Assembly: GCA_003144015.1 (NCBI GenBank)
Contig: QFWS01000001.1
Location: 372,001 to 436,000, forward strand
Direction: 5' to 3'
From: Flavobacteriaceae bacterium LYZ1037
GTDB taxonomy: Bacteria > Bacteroidota > Bacteroidia > Flavobacteriales > Flavobacteriaceae
Length of the DNA stretch: 64,000 nt
In this document: piece after piece, positions 50,939 to 62,327 of the stretch
Layout of the letters: every line of letters starts with the position of its first letter
Position numbering within the stretch: the first letter of the stretch is position 1
Translations under genes and position numbers: made by a program
The notes under the pieces: model-generated
The model's input: only the letters and a program-made list of their open reading frames with translations
What the model was told of the DNA's origin: nothing
Databases searched by the model: none

Positions 50939-52855
50939 ATGAAGAAAATAATTTATATTCTAACTTTAGTTTTAATATTTGGTTGTGCTTCAACAAAAGC
51001 ACAAAACTTTAAAACTCATAAAATACAACAAGGGGAAACCATTGAGAGTATTGCAGAATTATACCATGTTTCCATAAACGATATTTATGGGTTAAATCCA
51101 GATGCTAAGAAAGGTTTAAAACCAAATTCGGTATTAATTATTCCAAAATCTAAAGGTTATAATCCGGCACCTCAAGCTACCATAGAAAAAGAATTGGTTG
51201 GTTTTAAAGAACATAAAGTAAAACGAAGAGAAACACTTTATAGCTTAGCAAAAAAGTATAATCTTGAAGAAGCAGATATTAAAAAACACAATACCTTCCT
51301 TTATGCCAATAATTTAAGAAAAGGAGATGTGTTAAAAATTCCAGTGTATAAAAAAGTATTAATTGTATCAGAACCAGAATCAACTACAAAAAAATATACA
51401 GTTTTACCAAAAGAAGGTAAATGGCGTATTGCCTATAAATTTGGAATTACTACAGACGAATTAGTGGCATTAAACCCTGATATGAAAGAGGTCTTAAATG
51501 TTGGTGATCAGATAAATGTGCCAAATATTGATCTCAAAGAAGAAAACCCAATTGATGAAGCTTATTCGTATTATAAAGTATTACCAAAAGAAGGTTTTTA
51601 TAGGCTAAAATTAAAGCTAAATGTAGAGCAAGAACAATTGGAGATTTTAAATCCAGGTCTAAAAGAATCTGGTTTAAAAGAAGGAATGGTTTTAAAAATT
51701 CCTTATAATGCTACTGTTGGTGAAAATGCCGATTCTACTGAAGAAGGCGTTGATTTAACAAATAATATAAAAAATTATACGAGTAAACATGTCGTTATCA
51801 TGTTGCCTTTTCAGCTTAATAAAGTAGATGGAGATTCCATTCAAGACGCAAAAAGAGAGTTGAAAACTAATATCTATTTAAGCATGTCATTAGATTTTCA
51901 TTCTGGAGCTTTAATGGCATTAGATTCGCTAAAAAAATTAGGAGTTAATTTAAAAGTAGATGTTTACGATACAAAAAATATGGTGAGTGAAGTCTCACAT
52001 ATTATAAAAACAAACTCTTTTAGTGATGTCAATGCGGTTATTGGACCCTTTACACCAAATAATATTGAGAAAGCAGCTTCAGAATTAAAAGCTTATAACA
52101 TTCCAGTAGTATCACCAATTACTAAAAATGTAACACTTTCTGAAAACGTATTTCAATCTCGACCATCAGAATCTTTGCTTTATGATAAAATGATAGATTT
52201 TGTTAAAAAGGATAGCACAATTACTAACGTGGTTATTATTTCAGACTCAAAACACACAAAAGTTAACGATAATTTAAAACGCACGTTTTTGTCTGCTTCA
52301 CAAGTGTATTCTAGAAAAAATAAAAAAGGAGAGGATGCATTTTATATCTTAGATCAAGATATTGCTAGCCGTTTAAAACCAGGTAAAAACATGGTGTTTT
52401 TAGAATCCGATAATCCAGGATTTGTTTCTAATGTTACAAGTAAATTGAATTCTATGAAAAATAAGGATACAAACATTATCTTGGCAACTACCAATATGAA
52501 TGCTGCTTTTGAAGACGATGAGGTTTCAAATTATCACTTATCTCATTTAGAATTTCACTTTCCTACCATATCAAAATCTTATAACGAAGACGACAACAAT
52601 GCTTTTGTAAAGGCCTACGAAAAACGTTATGGGATTACACCAAATAAAATTGCAGTTCGTGGTTTCGATTTAACTATGGATGTGGTATTGCGTTTGGTGA
52701 GTTCTGAAGATTTGTATCTATCTGTAACAGAAGCACCACTTACAGAATATGTGGAGAACAAATTTGCCTATAAAAAGAAATTTTTAGGAGGTTATTATAA
52801 CGATACAGTTTATCTGGTTAAATATCAGAATTTAAAAATTGTTGAAGTAGAATAA
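50939..52855 (+). CDS. LysM-repeat lipoprotein with periplasmic-binding-protein-like domain
   Basis: The 638-residue protein has a signal with a possible lipobox (LIFGC, Cys16), four LysM-like modules (about 25-70, 91-137, 150-195 and 208-256) and a C-terminal type 1 periplasmic-binding-protein fold (about 285-635; HVVIMLPFQLN, AVIGPFTPNN). LysM binds peptidoglycan. The second domain is of a type that, in E. coli LpoA, activates a cell-wall synthase. The pairing suggests a wall-anchored sensor or regulator, not an uptake protein. Confidence 0.82.
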   Translation: MKKIIYILTLVLIFGCASTKAQNFKTHKIQQGETIESIAELYHVSINDIYGLNPDAKKGLKPNSVLIIPKSKGYNPAPQATIEKELVGFKEHKVKRRETLYSLAKKYNLEEADIKKHNTFLYANNLRKGDVLKIPVYKKVLIVSEPESTTKKYTVLPKEGKWRIAYKFGITTDELVALNPDMKEVLNVGDQINVPNIDLKEENPIDEAYSYYKVLPKEGFYRLKLKLNVEQEQLEILNPGLKESGLKEGMVLKIPYNATVGENADSTEEGVDLTNNIKNYTSKHVVIMLPFQLNKVDGDSIQDAKRELKTNIYLSMSLDFHSGALMALDSLKKLGVNLKVDVYDTKNMVSEVSHIIKTNSFSDVNAVIGPFTPNNIEKAASELKAYNIPVVSPITKNVTLSENVFQSRPSESLLYDKMIDFVKKDSTITNVVIISDSKHTKVNDNLKRTFLSASQVYSRKNKKGEDAFYILDQDIASRLKPGKNMVFLESDNPGFVSNVTSKLNSMKNKDTNIILATTNMNAAFEDDEVSNYHLSHLEFHFPTISKSYNEDDNNAFVKAYEKRYGITPNKIAVRGFDLTMDVVLRLVSSEDLYLSVTEAPLTEYVENKFAYKKKFLGGYYNDTVYLVKYQNLKIVEVE

Positions 52856-52907
52856 ATCTTTTAAGTCGCATGTTTGATTAAATAACCTGAATCTAAATAC
52901 ACATACC

Positions 52908-53465
52908 ATGTGGCAGAATAGGATCTTTGTTTTTATTTTTTTTTCTTGTAGTTTTTTCTGCTTTTCACAAATCGAAAAACCCACCATTCTATGGAATGAT
53001 TCTATTAAATTATCTTGGAACGATTTTAAAGATCAGCCAGATTTAAATACAGATGTTGTAGCAATAACGGCTTCTGGTATGACTTTTCAATATTCTATAA
53101 AGAAAAGCAACAATCAAATTGTAGGTTTTACTTCTAAGGTTGTAACACTTTTTTATCCTGATAAATCTTGGTATAAACCAGAAAGAGCAACAGCTCACAT
53201 TCTGACTCATGAACAACTTCATTTTGATATTACAGAATTGTATGTAAGGAAATTTAGAAAACAAATTTCTCAAATAATCGTTTCTGAAAATTTAGCAGAA
53301 AATTTAGATTCGCTGCATCTTCAAATTCAAAAAAACTTGAAAAACAGACAGAATTTATACGATACTGAAACAGATTATTCTAGACATGTAGAAACACAAG
53401 CCAAATGGCAAGAACAAATAGGTATGGAACTATCTAATCTGTCTAATTTTAAATCTTCAAATTAA
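52908..53465 (+). CDS. Secreted DUF922-like putative zinc protease
   Basis: The 185-residue protein has a signal peptide (residues 1-21) and a HILTHEQLHFDITELY motif near residue 101. This supplies a HExxH zinc site (HEQLH), as in DUF922. The rest is WNDFKDQPDLNTDVVAITASG, typical of the family N-terminal strand region. It is predicted to be periplasmic and possibly proteolytic. It lies 52 bases after the LysM/PBP gene and 2 bases before the DUF3820 gene. Confidence 0.78.
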   Translation: MWQNRIFVFIFFSCSFFCFSQIEKPTILWNDSIKLSWNDFKDQPDLNTDVVAITASGMTFQYSIKKSNNQIVGFTSKVVTLFYPDKSWYKPERATAHILTHEQLHFDITELYVRKFRKQISQIIVSENLAENLDSLHLQIQKNLKNRQNLYDTETDYSRHVETQAKWQEQIGMELSNLSNFKSSN

Positions 53466-53467
53466 TT

Positions 53468-53698
53468 GTGTTACAACCAGATAGAGATTTCCTGATTAAA
53501 CTGGCACATACCAAAATGCCATATGGAAAATACAAAGATCGTTACTTGATAGATTTACCCGAATATTATGTGGTTTGGTATCATAACAAAGGCTTTCCCA
53601 AAGGAAAATTAGGGGAGATGTTGGAAACTGTTTACGAACTTAAATTGAATGGCTTAGAGGAACTGATAAGAAATATTAAACAACAATTCCCAAAATAA
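53468..53698 (+). CDS. DUF3820 family small protein
   Basis: The 76-residue protein starts with GTG (MLQPDRDFLIKLAH), as no ATG is available in front of the conserved core MPYGKYKDRYLIDLPEYYVVWY. The pattern F/YGKYK...LIDLP...W is the DUF3820 fingerprint. A similar segment forms the C-terminus of the exonuclease at 32327. The function is unknown; nucleic-acid contact is an inference from that fusion. Confidence 0.82.
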   Translation: MLQPDRDFLIKLAHTKMPYGKYKDRYLIDLPEYYVVWYHNKGFPKGKLGEMLETVYELKLNGLEELIRNIKQQFPK

Positions 53699-53795
53699 GT
53701 ATGGTTTGAGGGGTTTAATTTTGAAGAGGATAACCTTCATATTAAAATGACGAATAAATTACACCAAACAATACCTTTATACTCTTTTAATTTTG

Positions 53796-53803
53796 TAAAT
53801 TTG
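53796..53803 (+). promoter_or_regulatory. TAnnTTTG -7 box for pyrG
   Basis: TAAATTTG lies 20 bases before the pyrG ATG at 53824. Confidence 0.55.
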
Positions 53804-53814
53804 CAGGCGTTTAA

Positions 53815-55464
<1,650 letters not shown>

Positions 55465-55571
55465 ACTTGGATTAATTTTTGACTTATTCAAAGTCTTTTA
55501 GAATAATAAATAGAAAGAATCAATTAACCACCAAAGTCCTCTTTAATTAAAAGAAAGAGACATGATTACTT

Positions 55572-57476
55572 ATGGAAGAAAAGAAAATTGACATAAATTC
55601 AATTATTGGATTTGTACTTATTTTTGGAATACTCGTGTACATGATGTACACCAATAAACCAACAGAAGAAGAAGTAGCTGCTGAAGCACAAGCCAAACAA
55701 GAACAGATAAAAGCAGAGAAAAAAGCAACAGAAAAAGAGAATACAAAGGTTACAACTGCCGAAGATTTTACTGCAGCAACCCTTACAGATTCCTTACAAT
55801 TAGTTGCTTTAAATAATAAACTAGGTGCGTTTGCATATTCCTCAACGCTTCCTTCGGCTACCCATAACGAAACCAGTGTTGAAACAGATGTGTTAGCACT
55901 TAAATTTAGCAATAAAGGTGGGTATTTAACCGAAATCAAGCTGAAACAATTTGTCGATTTCGATTCAGTTCCAATTTATTTAGTTAGAAATGGTAATACC
56001 GATTTTAATATTAATTTTGGTACAACAGATAGCCGAATTTTAAATACTAAAGACCTTTATTTTCAGCCAACAGTAACTAAAAATGGTGAGAATACAGTAG
56101 TTTCTATGAAACTTAAAGTATCACCAGAGAAATATTTAGAATACCGTTATGAGTTGAAACCAAACGATTATATGGTAGACTTTACCATCAAATCTCAAGG
56201 GTTAAATAATGTTATTAATAGTTCACAAGAAGTGAATCTAGATTGGACTTTAGACACTTATCGTCACGATCAAAGTATTACTTACGAAAACCGTTATACA
56301 CGTTTAACCTATCAATATGATGGTGGAAAAATTGATAAACTCTCTCAAGCAGGTGAAGATGATGAAACTGTTGAAGACCTTAAATGGTTGTCTTATAGAC
56401 AGCATTTCTTTAGTTCAATTTTAGTATCTAAAGAACCCTTAAAAGAAGTCAAAATTACATCTAAAGATTTAGTTGCTAACGAAGATATCGATACAGTTTT
56501 TACAAAGCAATTTTACACAAAGTTTCCATTAACGGTTGAAGCTGGTGAAATCAATCAGCCTTTAAAATTCTATTTTGGACCAACAGATAGTAAAATATTA
56601 AAAAAATACGACGATAATTTAGAAGAGAGCATCCCTTTTGGTTGGGGAATTTTCGGGTGGATTAATAAAGCTTTATTTATTCCTTTATTTGGGTTTTTAA
56701 GTGGTTTCTTACCTTACGGAATTGCTATTATTGTCATGACCATTCTTATTAAATTACTAATGTCGTTTGTACAATACAAGCAATTCTTATCTCAAGCTAA
56801 ACTAAAGGTTTTAAAACCTGAATTAGACGCGATAAAAGAAAAGTATAAAGACAATAAAATGAAAGCGCAACAGGAAACCATGGCGCTTCAAAATAAAGCA
56901 GGAGCAAGTCCGTTAAGTGGTTGTTTGCCTGGACTTATCCAATTACCAGTCTTCTATGCTTTATTTATGTTTTTTCCTACTGCTTTCGATTTAAGACAGA
57001 AAAGTTTCCTGTGGGCAGACGATTTATCATCTTATGATGCTGTGGCATACTTACCATTTAAAATTCCATTTTATGGAGACCACGTGAGTTTGTTTCCAAT
57101 CTTGGCAGCTATTGCTATTTTCTTCTATATGAAAATGACAACTGGACAACAAATGGCATCGCAACCAACACAAGAAGGGATGCCAGATATGGCTAAGATG
57201 ATGAAGTATATGATTTATTTATCCCCTTTAATGATGTTGTTTTTCTTTAATAACTACGCATCAGGATTAAGTTTATATTACTTTATTTCAAATCTGATTA
57301 GTATTGGAATTATGTTGGTGATTAAGAATTATATTTTGGATGAGGATAAAATTCATGCGCAAATTCAGGTTAATAAAAAGAAACCTAAAAAGCAGAATAA
57401 ATTCCAAAAGAAAATGGCAGATATGATGGAGCAGGCAGAGCAACAAAAACAAGCGCAGCAAAAGCGTAAAAAATAA
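55572..57476 (+). CDS. yidC: Membrane protein insertase YidC
   Basis: The 634-residue protein has an N-terminal membrane anchor (IIGFVLIFGILVYMMYT), a large periplasmic beta-domain (about 100-350) and the conserved insertase membrane core from about 370 onwards, with GCLPGLIQLPVFYALFMFF and YASGLSLYYFISN signatures. The C-terminal tail is very rich in Lys and Gln, as in Bacteroidota YidC. It inserts and folds inner-membrane proteins alone or with SecYEG. Confidence 0.97.
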   Translation: MEEKKIDINSIIGFVLIFGILVYMMYTNKPTEEEVAAEAQAKQEQIKAEKKATEKENTKVTTAEDFTAATLTDSLQLVALNNKLGAFAYSSTLPSATHNETSVETDVLALKFSNKGGYLTEIKLKQFVDFDSVPIYLVRNGNTDFNINFGTTDSRILNTKDLYFQPTVTKNGENTVVSMKLKVSPEKYLEYRYELKPNDYMVDFTIKSQGLNNVINSSQEVNLDWTLDTYRHDQSITYENRYTRLTYQYDGGKIDKLSQAGEDDETVEDLKWLSYRQHFFSSILVSKEPLKEVKITSKDLVANEDIDTVFTKQFYTKFPLTVEAGEINQPLKFYFGPTDSKILKKYDDNLEESIPFGWGIFGWINKALFIPLFGFLSGFLPYGIAIIVMTILIKLLMSFVQYKQFLSQAKLKVLKPELDAIKEKYKDNKMKAQQETMALQNKAGASPLSGCLPGLIQLPVFYALFMFFPTAFDLRQKSFLWADDLSSYDAVAYLPFKIPFYGDHVSLFPILAAIAIFFYMKMTTGQQMASQPTQEGMPDMAKMMKYMIYLSPLMMLFFFNNYASGLSLYYFISNLISIGIMLVIKNYILDEDKIHAQIQVNKKKPKKQNKFQKKMADMMEQAEQQKQAQQKRKK

Positions 57477-57478
57477 TT

Positions 57479-57506
57479 AAAAGCTGCCATCTTTGGCAGC
57501 TTTTTT
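57479..57506 (+). terminator. Intrinsic terminator of yidC
   Basis: AAAAGCTGCCA/TGGCAGCTTTT is an 11-bp stem with a 4-base loop and a T-run. Confidence 0.85.
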
Positions 57507-57564
57507 GTTTTATAACAATATATCAATTTTATCGTTTTAATATCAAACCGTATCTTTAATAAGT

Positions 57565-58269
57565 ATGAAAAACTTTATAGTCACTTTATTTTTAGTCATG
57601 CCAATCTTAATCACGGCACAAACTATCAATCAGTTGGATGAAAATGGGAAACGCCATGGCATTTGGAAAAAGAATTTCGATAACACGAATATTATTCGTT
57701 ATCAGGGTGAGTTTAATCATGGAAAAGAAATTGGTCTTTTTGAGTTTTATAAAAACATCAATAAGACTGCTGTTTTAACTGCAACCAAACAATTTAATGA
57801 ACATGATAATAAAGCTAAAGTCACCTTCTTTGCTTCAAATGGGAAAGTGATTAGTACAGGCTTGATGGATGGAAAAAACTATATTGGAGAATGGATCTAT
57901 TATCATAAAGATTCCAAACAAGTCATGACTGTAGAACATTATAACAATCAAGGACAATTAGAAGGCGAAAGCTTGGTGTATTATAACAGTGGTCAATTGG
58001 CAGAAAAAAGAATCTACAAAGCCAATGTAATTAATGGGAAAGCCATATGGTTTAATGAATCTGGAAAGAAACTAAAGGAGTATAATTACCTAAATGGAGA
58101 ACTACATGGGGAAGCTAAATTTTATAATGCAGCCGGTACTATAGAAATAGAAGGCCAGTATAAAAATGATAGAAAAGATGGTGTTTGGAAATATTATAAG
58201 GATGGAGAATTAACAGAAGAAAAAGATTTTACGCGTTACTCTAAAAATCCATATTTAAAGAAGGACTAA
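57565..58269 (+). CDS. Secreted YwqK-like (MORN-type repeat) protein
   Basis: The 234-residue protein has a signal peptide (about residues 1-20) and repeats of the type G.W.YY...G.....Y..G.L.G (KRHGIWKKNFD, YIGEWIYYHKDSKQ, NGELHGEAKFYN, RKDGVWKYYKDG). These match the YwqK/MORN_2 family, often annotated as an antitoxin, although no toxin is adjacent here. The toxin-antitoxin label should be treated with caution. The function is unknown; an envelope protein is likely. Confidence 0.8.
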   Translation: MKNFIVTLFLVMPILITAQTINQLDENGKRHGIWKKNFDNTNIIRYQGEFNHGKEIGLFEFYKNINKTAVLTATKQFNEHDNKAKVTFFASNGKVISTGLMDGKNYIGEWIYYHKDSKQVMTVEHYNNQGQLEGESLVYYNSGQLAEKRIYKANVINGKAIWFNESGKKLKEYNYLNGELHGEAKFYNAAGTIEIEGQYKNDRKDGVWKYYKDGELTEEKDFTRYSKNPYLKKD

Positions 58270-58295
58270 TTTTTATAAATGTATTAAAAATATAA

Positions 58296-58327
58296 AAGCT
58301 CCTTATAAAATAAGGAGCTTCACTTTT
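58296..58327 (+). terminator. Intrinsic terminator after the YwqK-like gene
   Basis: AAGCTCCTTA/TAAGGAGCTT is a 10-bp stem with a 5-base loop and a T-rich tail after CAC. The 230 bases from here to mnmA hold nothing recognisable except the mnmA promoter box. Confidence 0.75.
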
Positions 58328-58541
58328 TTAGGTATATCGCAAGTTGAGTAAGCTATTAATCAATCGAAGTAGGGATTCTACCTAAACATAAGTTTTGTAA
58401 AAATAAAGATAATATATGTAAAAATCAATGGTTAGTAGTGATTTAAGATGAATTTAACGATAACAGATTAGATGTTAATAAGTTAAATACTACAATATGA
58501 ATTAAAGATTTGCTTGAGACAATAAATTTAGTCGAAATCCA

Positions 58542-58549
58542 TATCTTTG
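58542..58549 (+). promoter_or_regulatory. TAnnTTTG -7 box for mnmA
   Basis: TATCTTTG lies 12 bases before the ATG at 58562; a TTG at 58514-58516 is 25 bases further upstream, slightly long for a -33. Confidence 0.55.
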
Positions 58550-58561
58550 CAAACTGATATT

Positions 58562-59755
58562 ATGAAGAAAAAACGTGTGATAGTTGGACTTTCTGGAGGA
58601 GTAGATTCCAGCGTAGCTGCATACCTGTTAAAAGAACAAGGGTATGAGGTGATTGGCTTATTTATGAAAAATTGGCATGACGATTCAGTGACTATTTCTA
58701 ACGAATGTCCTTGGTTAGATGATAGTAATGATGCCATGTTGGTTGCAGATAAATTAGGCATCCCTTTTCAAACAGTTGACTTAAGTGAGCAATACAAAGA
58801 ACGTATTGTAGATTACATGTTTCATGAATATGAAAAAGGGCGTACACCAAATCCAGATGTCCTTTGTAATAGGGAAATCAAGTTCGATGTTTTTATGAAA
58901 ATAGCATTAGAACTTGGAGCTGATTATGTGGCTACAGGGCATTATTGTAGAAAAAACACCATAGAGAAAGATGGTAAGCAAATCCATCAACTTTTAGCTG
59001 GAGCAGATAATAATAAGGATCAATCTTATTTTTTATGTCAGTTATCTCAAGACCAATTAGCAAAAGCTTTATTTCCAATAGGCGAATTACAAAAACCTGA
59101 GGTAAGAGAGATTGCAGCGCAACAAGGCTTGATTACGGCCGAAAAGAAAGATTCGCAAGGTTTGTGTTTTATTGGAAAAGTTAGATTGCCAGAATTTCTT
59201 CAACAACAACTAAAACCAAAAGAAGGTGTCATTGTAGAAATCCCTGAAAGCTATCCAGAATTTCATAAGACAATTCCAGACTTTTCAAATAAAGAAACCG
59301 AATTAGCTTATTTCTCTAAAAAAGCGAACTTTAATATTCAAGATGGTAATATTGTTGGAAAACACCAAGGAGCACATTATTTCACAAAAGGTCAACGAAA
59401 AGGCTTGGCTGTTGGTGGAACTGTCGAACCATTATTTGTTATTGACACAGATGTTAATACAAATGTTATTTACACAGGTCAAGGGAATCAACATCCTGGA
59501 TTGTTTAAAAAGGTCCTTTTTGTTTCAAATGAAGAGCTGCATTGGGTTCGCGAAGATTTAAAGCTTCATTTAGACGAAACAATGGATGTTATGGCAAGAA
59601 TCCGTTACAGACAAGCTCTACAAAAAGCAACACTTTATAAAGTTGATTCAGGGTTGTATGTGGAATTTCAGGAGTCGCAATCTGCTATCACCGAAGGACA
59701 ATTTGTTGCTTGGTATCTGAAAGATGAATTAGTTGGTTCAGGAGTAATTTCATAA
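58562..59755 (+). CDS. mnmA: tRNA-specific 2-thiouridylase MnmA
   Basis: The 397-residue protein starts [16 protein letters not shown] (PP-loop at residues 10-17). The ATG at 58562 is chosen because it directly precedes that block and follows the promoter; a TTG five codons upstream is disfavoured. Cys102 ([10 protein letters not shown]) and the later DSQGLCFIG cysteine are the catalytic pair. It thiolates U34 of Lys, Glu and Gln tRNAs. Length is in range for the family, with a longer C-terminal part. Confidence 0.96.
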   Translation: MKKKRVIVGLSGGVDSSVAAYLLKEQGYEVIGLFMKNWHDDSVTISNECPWLDDSNDAMLVADKLGIPFQTVDLSEQYKERIVDYMFHEYEKGRTPNPDVLCNREIKFDVFMKIALELGADYVATGHYCRKNTIEKDGKQIHQLLAGADNNKDQSYFLCQLSQDQLAKALFPIGELQKPEVREIAAQQGLITAEKKDSQGLCFIGKVRLPEFLQQQLKPKEGVIVEIPESYPEFHKTIPDFSNKETELAYFSKKANFNIQDGNIVGKHQGAHYFTKGQRKGLAVGGTVEPLFVIDTDVNTNVIYTGQGNQHPGLFKKVLFVSNEELHWVREDLKLHLDETMDVMARIRYRQALQKATLYKVDSGLYVEFQESQSAITEGQFVAWYLKDELVGSGVIS

Positions 59756-59779
59756 ATTGCATGAGTAAACATTCGACTC

Positions 59780-61381
59780 ATGATCTCAAGACTACTTATC
59801 CTATTTCTGCTTTTTTTTCAACTTCATATATTTGCTCAAGAAGATGCATGGATTTATCTAGCAGATAAAGAAGATGTTACAGCATCAATTGCCAATCCAA
59901 TTTCCATTTTAACACAAAAAGCTATAGATAGAAAATTAGCACATGGAGTAACTATCGATGCACGTGATGTGCCAGTAAACGAAACCTATATTTCGCAATT
60001 AAAGACACAAACAGGTATTACAGTTTTGGCAAAATCTAAATGGTTTAATGCCGTTCATGTTCGAGGTAGTGAAACTGATATCAATAATTTATCTGGTTTA
60101 GCTTATGTAGATCAAATTGTATTTGCAGATAATAATTTAAATGCTAGAGGAGTTGTTCCCAAAAATAAATTCAATTTAGAAGCAGCAAAAACAACATTTA
60201 ATTATGGCTTAGCTGCCAATCAAATTGAAATGATTCAGGGCGATGCTTTGCATCTGGAAAATAAATCTGGAAAAGGAATTACCATTGCAGTTATCGATGC
60301 TGGTTTTCCTAATGTAAATACTATGGGAGGTTTTCAACGATTAAGAGATAGTCTACGCATATTAGGAGGCTATGATTTTTATGATAGAAATCCCAATGTG
60401 TATGCCAACACGTCTAGTTCTCATGGCACACTCGTTCTAAGTACTATGGCAGGATATATAGAAAACCAGTATGTTGGTACAGCACCAGATGCTTCATATT
60501 ATTTATTTAGAACCGAAAATGCACCAGACGAAAACCCTGTTGAAGAAAGTCTCTGGGTGGAAGCTGCAGAACGTGCCGATAGTTTAGGTGTTGATATTAT
60601 CAATTCGTCTTTAGGATATAAAACCTACGACAACCCAAATTATACACATACGGATGCAGATTTAGACGGACTCACCACTTACATTAGTAAAGGAGCTAAT
60701 ATTGCTTTTGAAAAAGGAATGTTAGTCGTAAATTCTGCTGGAAATGCGGGAGCTAGTGGATTAAATGCACCAGCTGATGCTGCAGGAGTTTTTACCATTG
60801 GAGCAGTAGATTCAAATGGTAATTATGCCAGTTTTAGCTCTCAGGGAAGTAGCTTTCAACCTACACAAAAACCAGATGTAGCCACCCAAGGCCAAGCAAG
60901 TTATGTTATTAGATCCAGTAATAATATTGGAACTGCAAATGGGACTTCTTTTAGTGCGCCAATTATGGCTGGAGCTTTAGCGTGTTTGTGGCAAGCTTTA
61001 CCAGATTTAACCAATGCAGAAATTATGCAGCTGGTAAGAGAAACAGCTTCACAATATCATTCACCTGATTATTATTTAGGGTATGGCATTCCTAATTTGG
61101 CTATGGCATTAAATTATGGCTTAAGTATTCAAGAAGTTCAACCATCACCAAATCAAATAAAAGTCTTTCCCAACCCTGTAACTAATAAGATGCATATTTC
61201 TTTAGCTGCAACAGACATCCAAACTCAAGTGGTTTTATATAATATTTTAGGCAAAAAAGTGCTTGAAACCAACTTGTATCAATCAGCAACAATCGATGTG
61301 TCTGATTTAGCTAAAGGTGTTTATTTATTAAATATAAAAACAGAAAATAGTACCATAACTAAAAAGCTTATCAAAAAATAA
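59780..61381 (+). CDS. Secreted S8 subtilisin-family protease with T9SS sorting domain
   Basis: The 533-residue protein has a signal peptide (1-20), a propeptide-like segment (to about 125) and the catalytic triad Asp173 (VIDAGF), His215 (SSHGT) and Ser390 (NGTSFSAP), with Asn in SAGNAG as the oxyanion residue. The C-terminal residues (about 455-533, VFPNPVTNKMHIS) form a T9SS type A sorting domain. It is an extracellular, T9SS-exported protease, and its stop overlaps the next gene by one base (TAATG). Confidence 0.92.
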   Translation: MISRLLILFLLFFQLHIFAQEDAWIYLADKEDVTASIANPISILTQKAIDRKLAHGVTIDARDVPVNETYISQLKTQTGITVLAKSKWFNAVHVRGSETDINNLSGLAYVDQIVFADNNLNARGVVPKNKFNLEAAKTTFNYGLAANQIEMIQGDALHLENKSGKGITIAVIDAGFPNVNTMGGFQRLRDSLRILGGYDFYDRNPNVYANTSSSHGTLVLSTMAGYIENQYVGTAPDASYYLFRTENAPDENPVEESLWVEAAERADSLGVDIINSSLGYKTYDNPNYTHTDADLDGLTTYISKGANIAFEKGMLVVNSAGNAGASGLNAPADAAGVFTIGAVDSNGNYASFSSQGSSFQPTQKPDVATQGQASYVIRSSNNIGTANGTSFSAPIMAGALACLWQALPDLTNAEIMQLVRETASQYHSPDYYLGYGIPNLAMALNYGLSIQEVQPSPNQIKVFPNPVTNKMHISLAATDIQTQVVLYNILGKKVLETNLYQSATIDVSDLAKGVYLLNIKTENSTITKKLIKK

Positions 61382-62322
61382 TGCAAAATAAAATCACACA
61401 ACTTTTCAATATAAAACACCCAATCATCCAAGCAGGTATGATCTGGAATTCTGGATGGCGTTTAGCTTCAGCAGCAAGTAATGCCGGAGCTTTAGGATTA
61501 ATAGGCGCTGGGTCTATGTATCCTGAAGTTTTAAGAGAGCACATTCAAAAATGTAAAAAAGCTACTGATAAACCGTTTGGAGTAAACGTACCCATGTTGT
61601 ATCCAAACATTCAAGAAATCATGGATATAATCGTTGAAGAAGGTGTCAAGATTGTTTTTACATCTGCAGGTAACCCAAAAACCTGGACCACTTGGTTGCA
61701 GGACAAAGGCATAACGGTTGTTCATGTGGTAAGTAGCGTCAAGTTTGCCTTAAAAGCTCAAGAAGCTGGTGTAAATGCTGTGGTTGCTGAAGGTTTTGAA
61801 GCAGGAGGACATAACGGACGAGACGAAACAACCACATTGACCTTAATTCCTATGGTAAAAGAACAATTACAAATTCCGTTAATTGCAGCTGGAGGAATTG
61901 CTACAGGAAAAGCCATGTTGGCAGCCATGGTGTTAGGAGCAGATGGTGTTCAAGTTGGAAGTAGATTTGTGGCTAGCGAAGAAAGTTCGGCACATCAAGA
62001 TTTTAAGCAGGTGGTTGTTGATGTTAAAGAAGGCGATACCCAATTAACTTTAAAAGAATTGGCACCTGTAAGATTGGTGAAAAATAAATTCTTTAACGAC
62101 ATTCAGGAATTGTATAAAACTGCTCCAACACCAGAACAACTAAAAGACTTGTTAGGTCGTGCACGTGCAAAACGAGGGATGTTTGAAGGCGATTTAGACG
62201 ATGGCGAACTGGAAATAGGACAAATAGCAGGCTTAATACACGACATCAAACCAGCTGCTCAAATTGTGGCAGACATGATGCTGGAATTTGAGAAAGCTAA
62301 GGAGAATATTACTAAACTTTAA
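61381..62322 (+). CDS. Nitronate monooxygenase (2-nitropropane dioxygenase) family protein
   Basis: The 313-residue FMN TIM-barrel begins with IKHPIIQAGMIWNSGWRLA and has AVVAEGFEAGGHNGRDE near residue 132 (with the catalytic His) and GADGVQVGSRFVASEES. It resembles NMO/FabK-like flavoenzymes and could be enoyl-ACP reductase-like or a nitronate oxidase. Its ATG overlaps the subtilase stop, so it is translationally coupled to a secreted protease, an unusual partnership. Confidence 0.88.
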   Translation: MQNKITQLFNIKHPIIQAGMIWNSGWRLASAASNAGALGLIGAGSMYPEVLREHIQKCKKATDKPFGVNVPMLYPNIQEIMDIIVEEGVKIVFTSAGNPKTWTTWLQDKGITVVHVVSSVKFALKAQEAGVNAVVAEGFEAGGHNGRDETTTLTLIPMVKEQLQIPLIAAGGIATGKAMLAAMVLGADGVQVGSRFVASEESSAHQDFKQVVVDVKEGDTQLTLKELAPVRLVKNKFFNDIQELYKTAPTPEQLKDLLGRARAKRGMFEGDLDDGELEIGQIAGLIHDIKPAAQIVADMMLEFEKAKENITKL

Positions 62323-62327
62323 ATAAG

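Noticed and set aside
57565-58269. Toxin-antitoxin system at the YwqK-like gene
   Set aside because: The family name suggests an antitoxin, but no toxin gene is next to it and the protein has a signal peptide.
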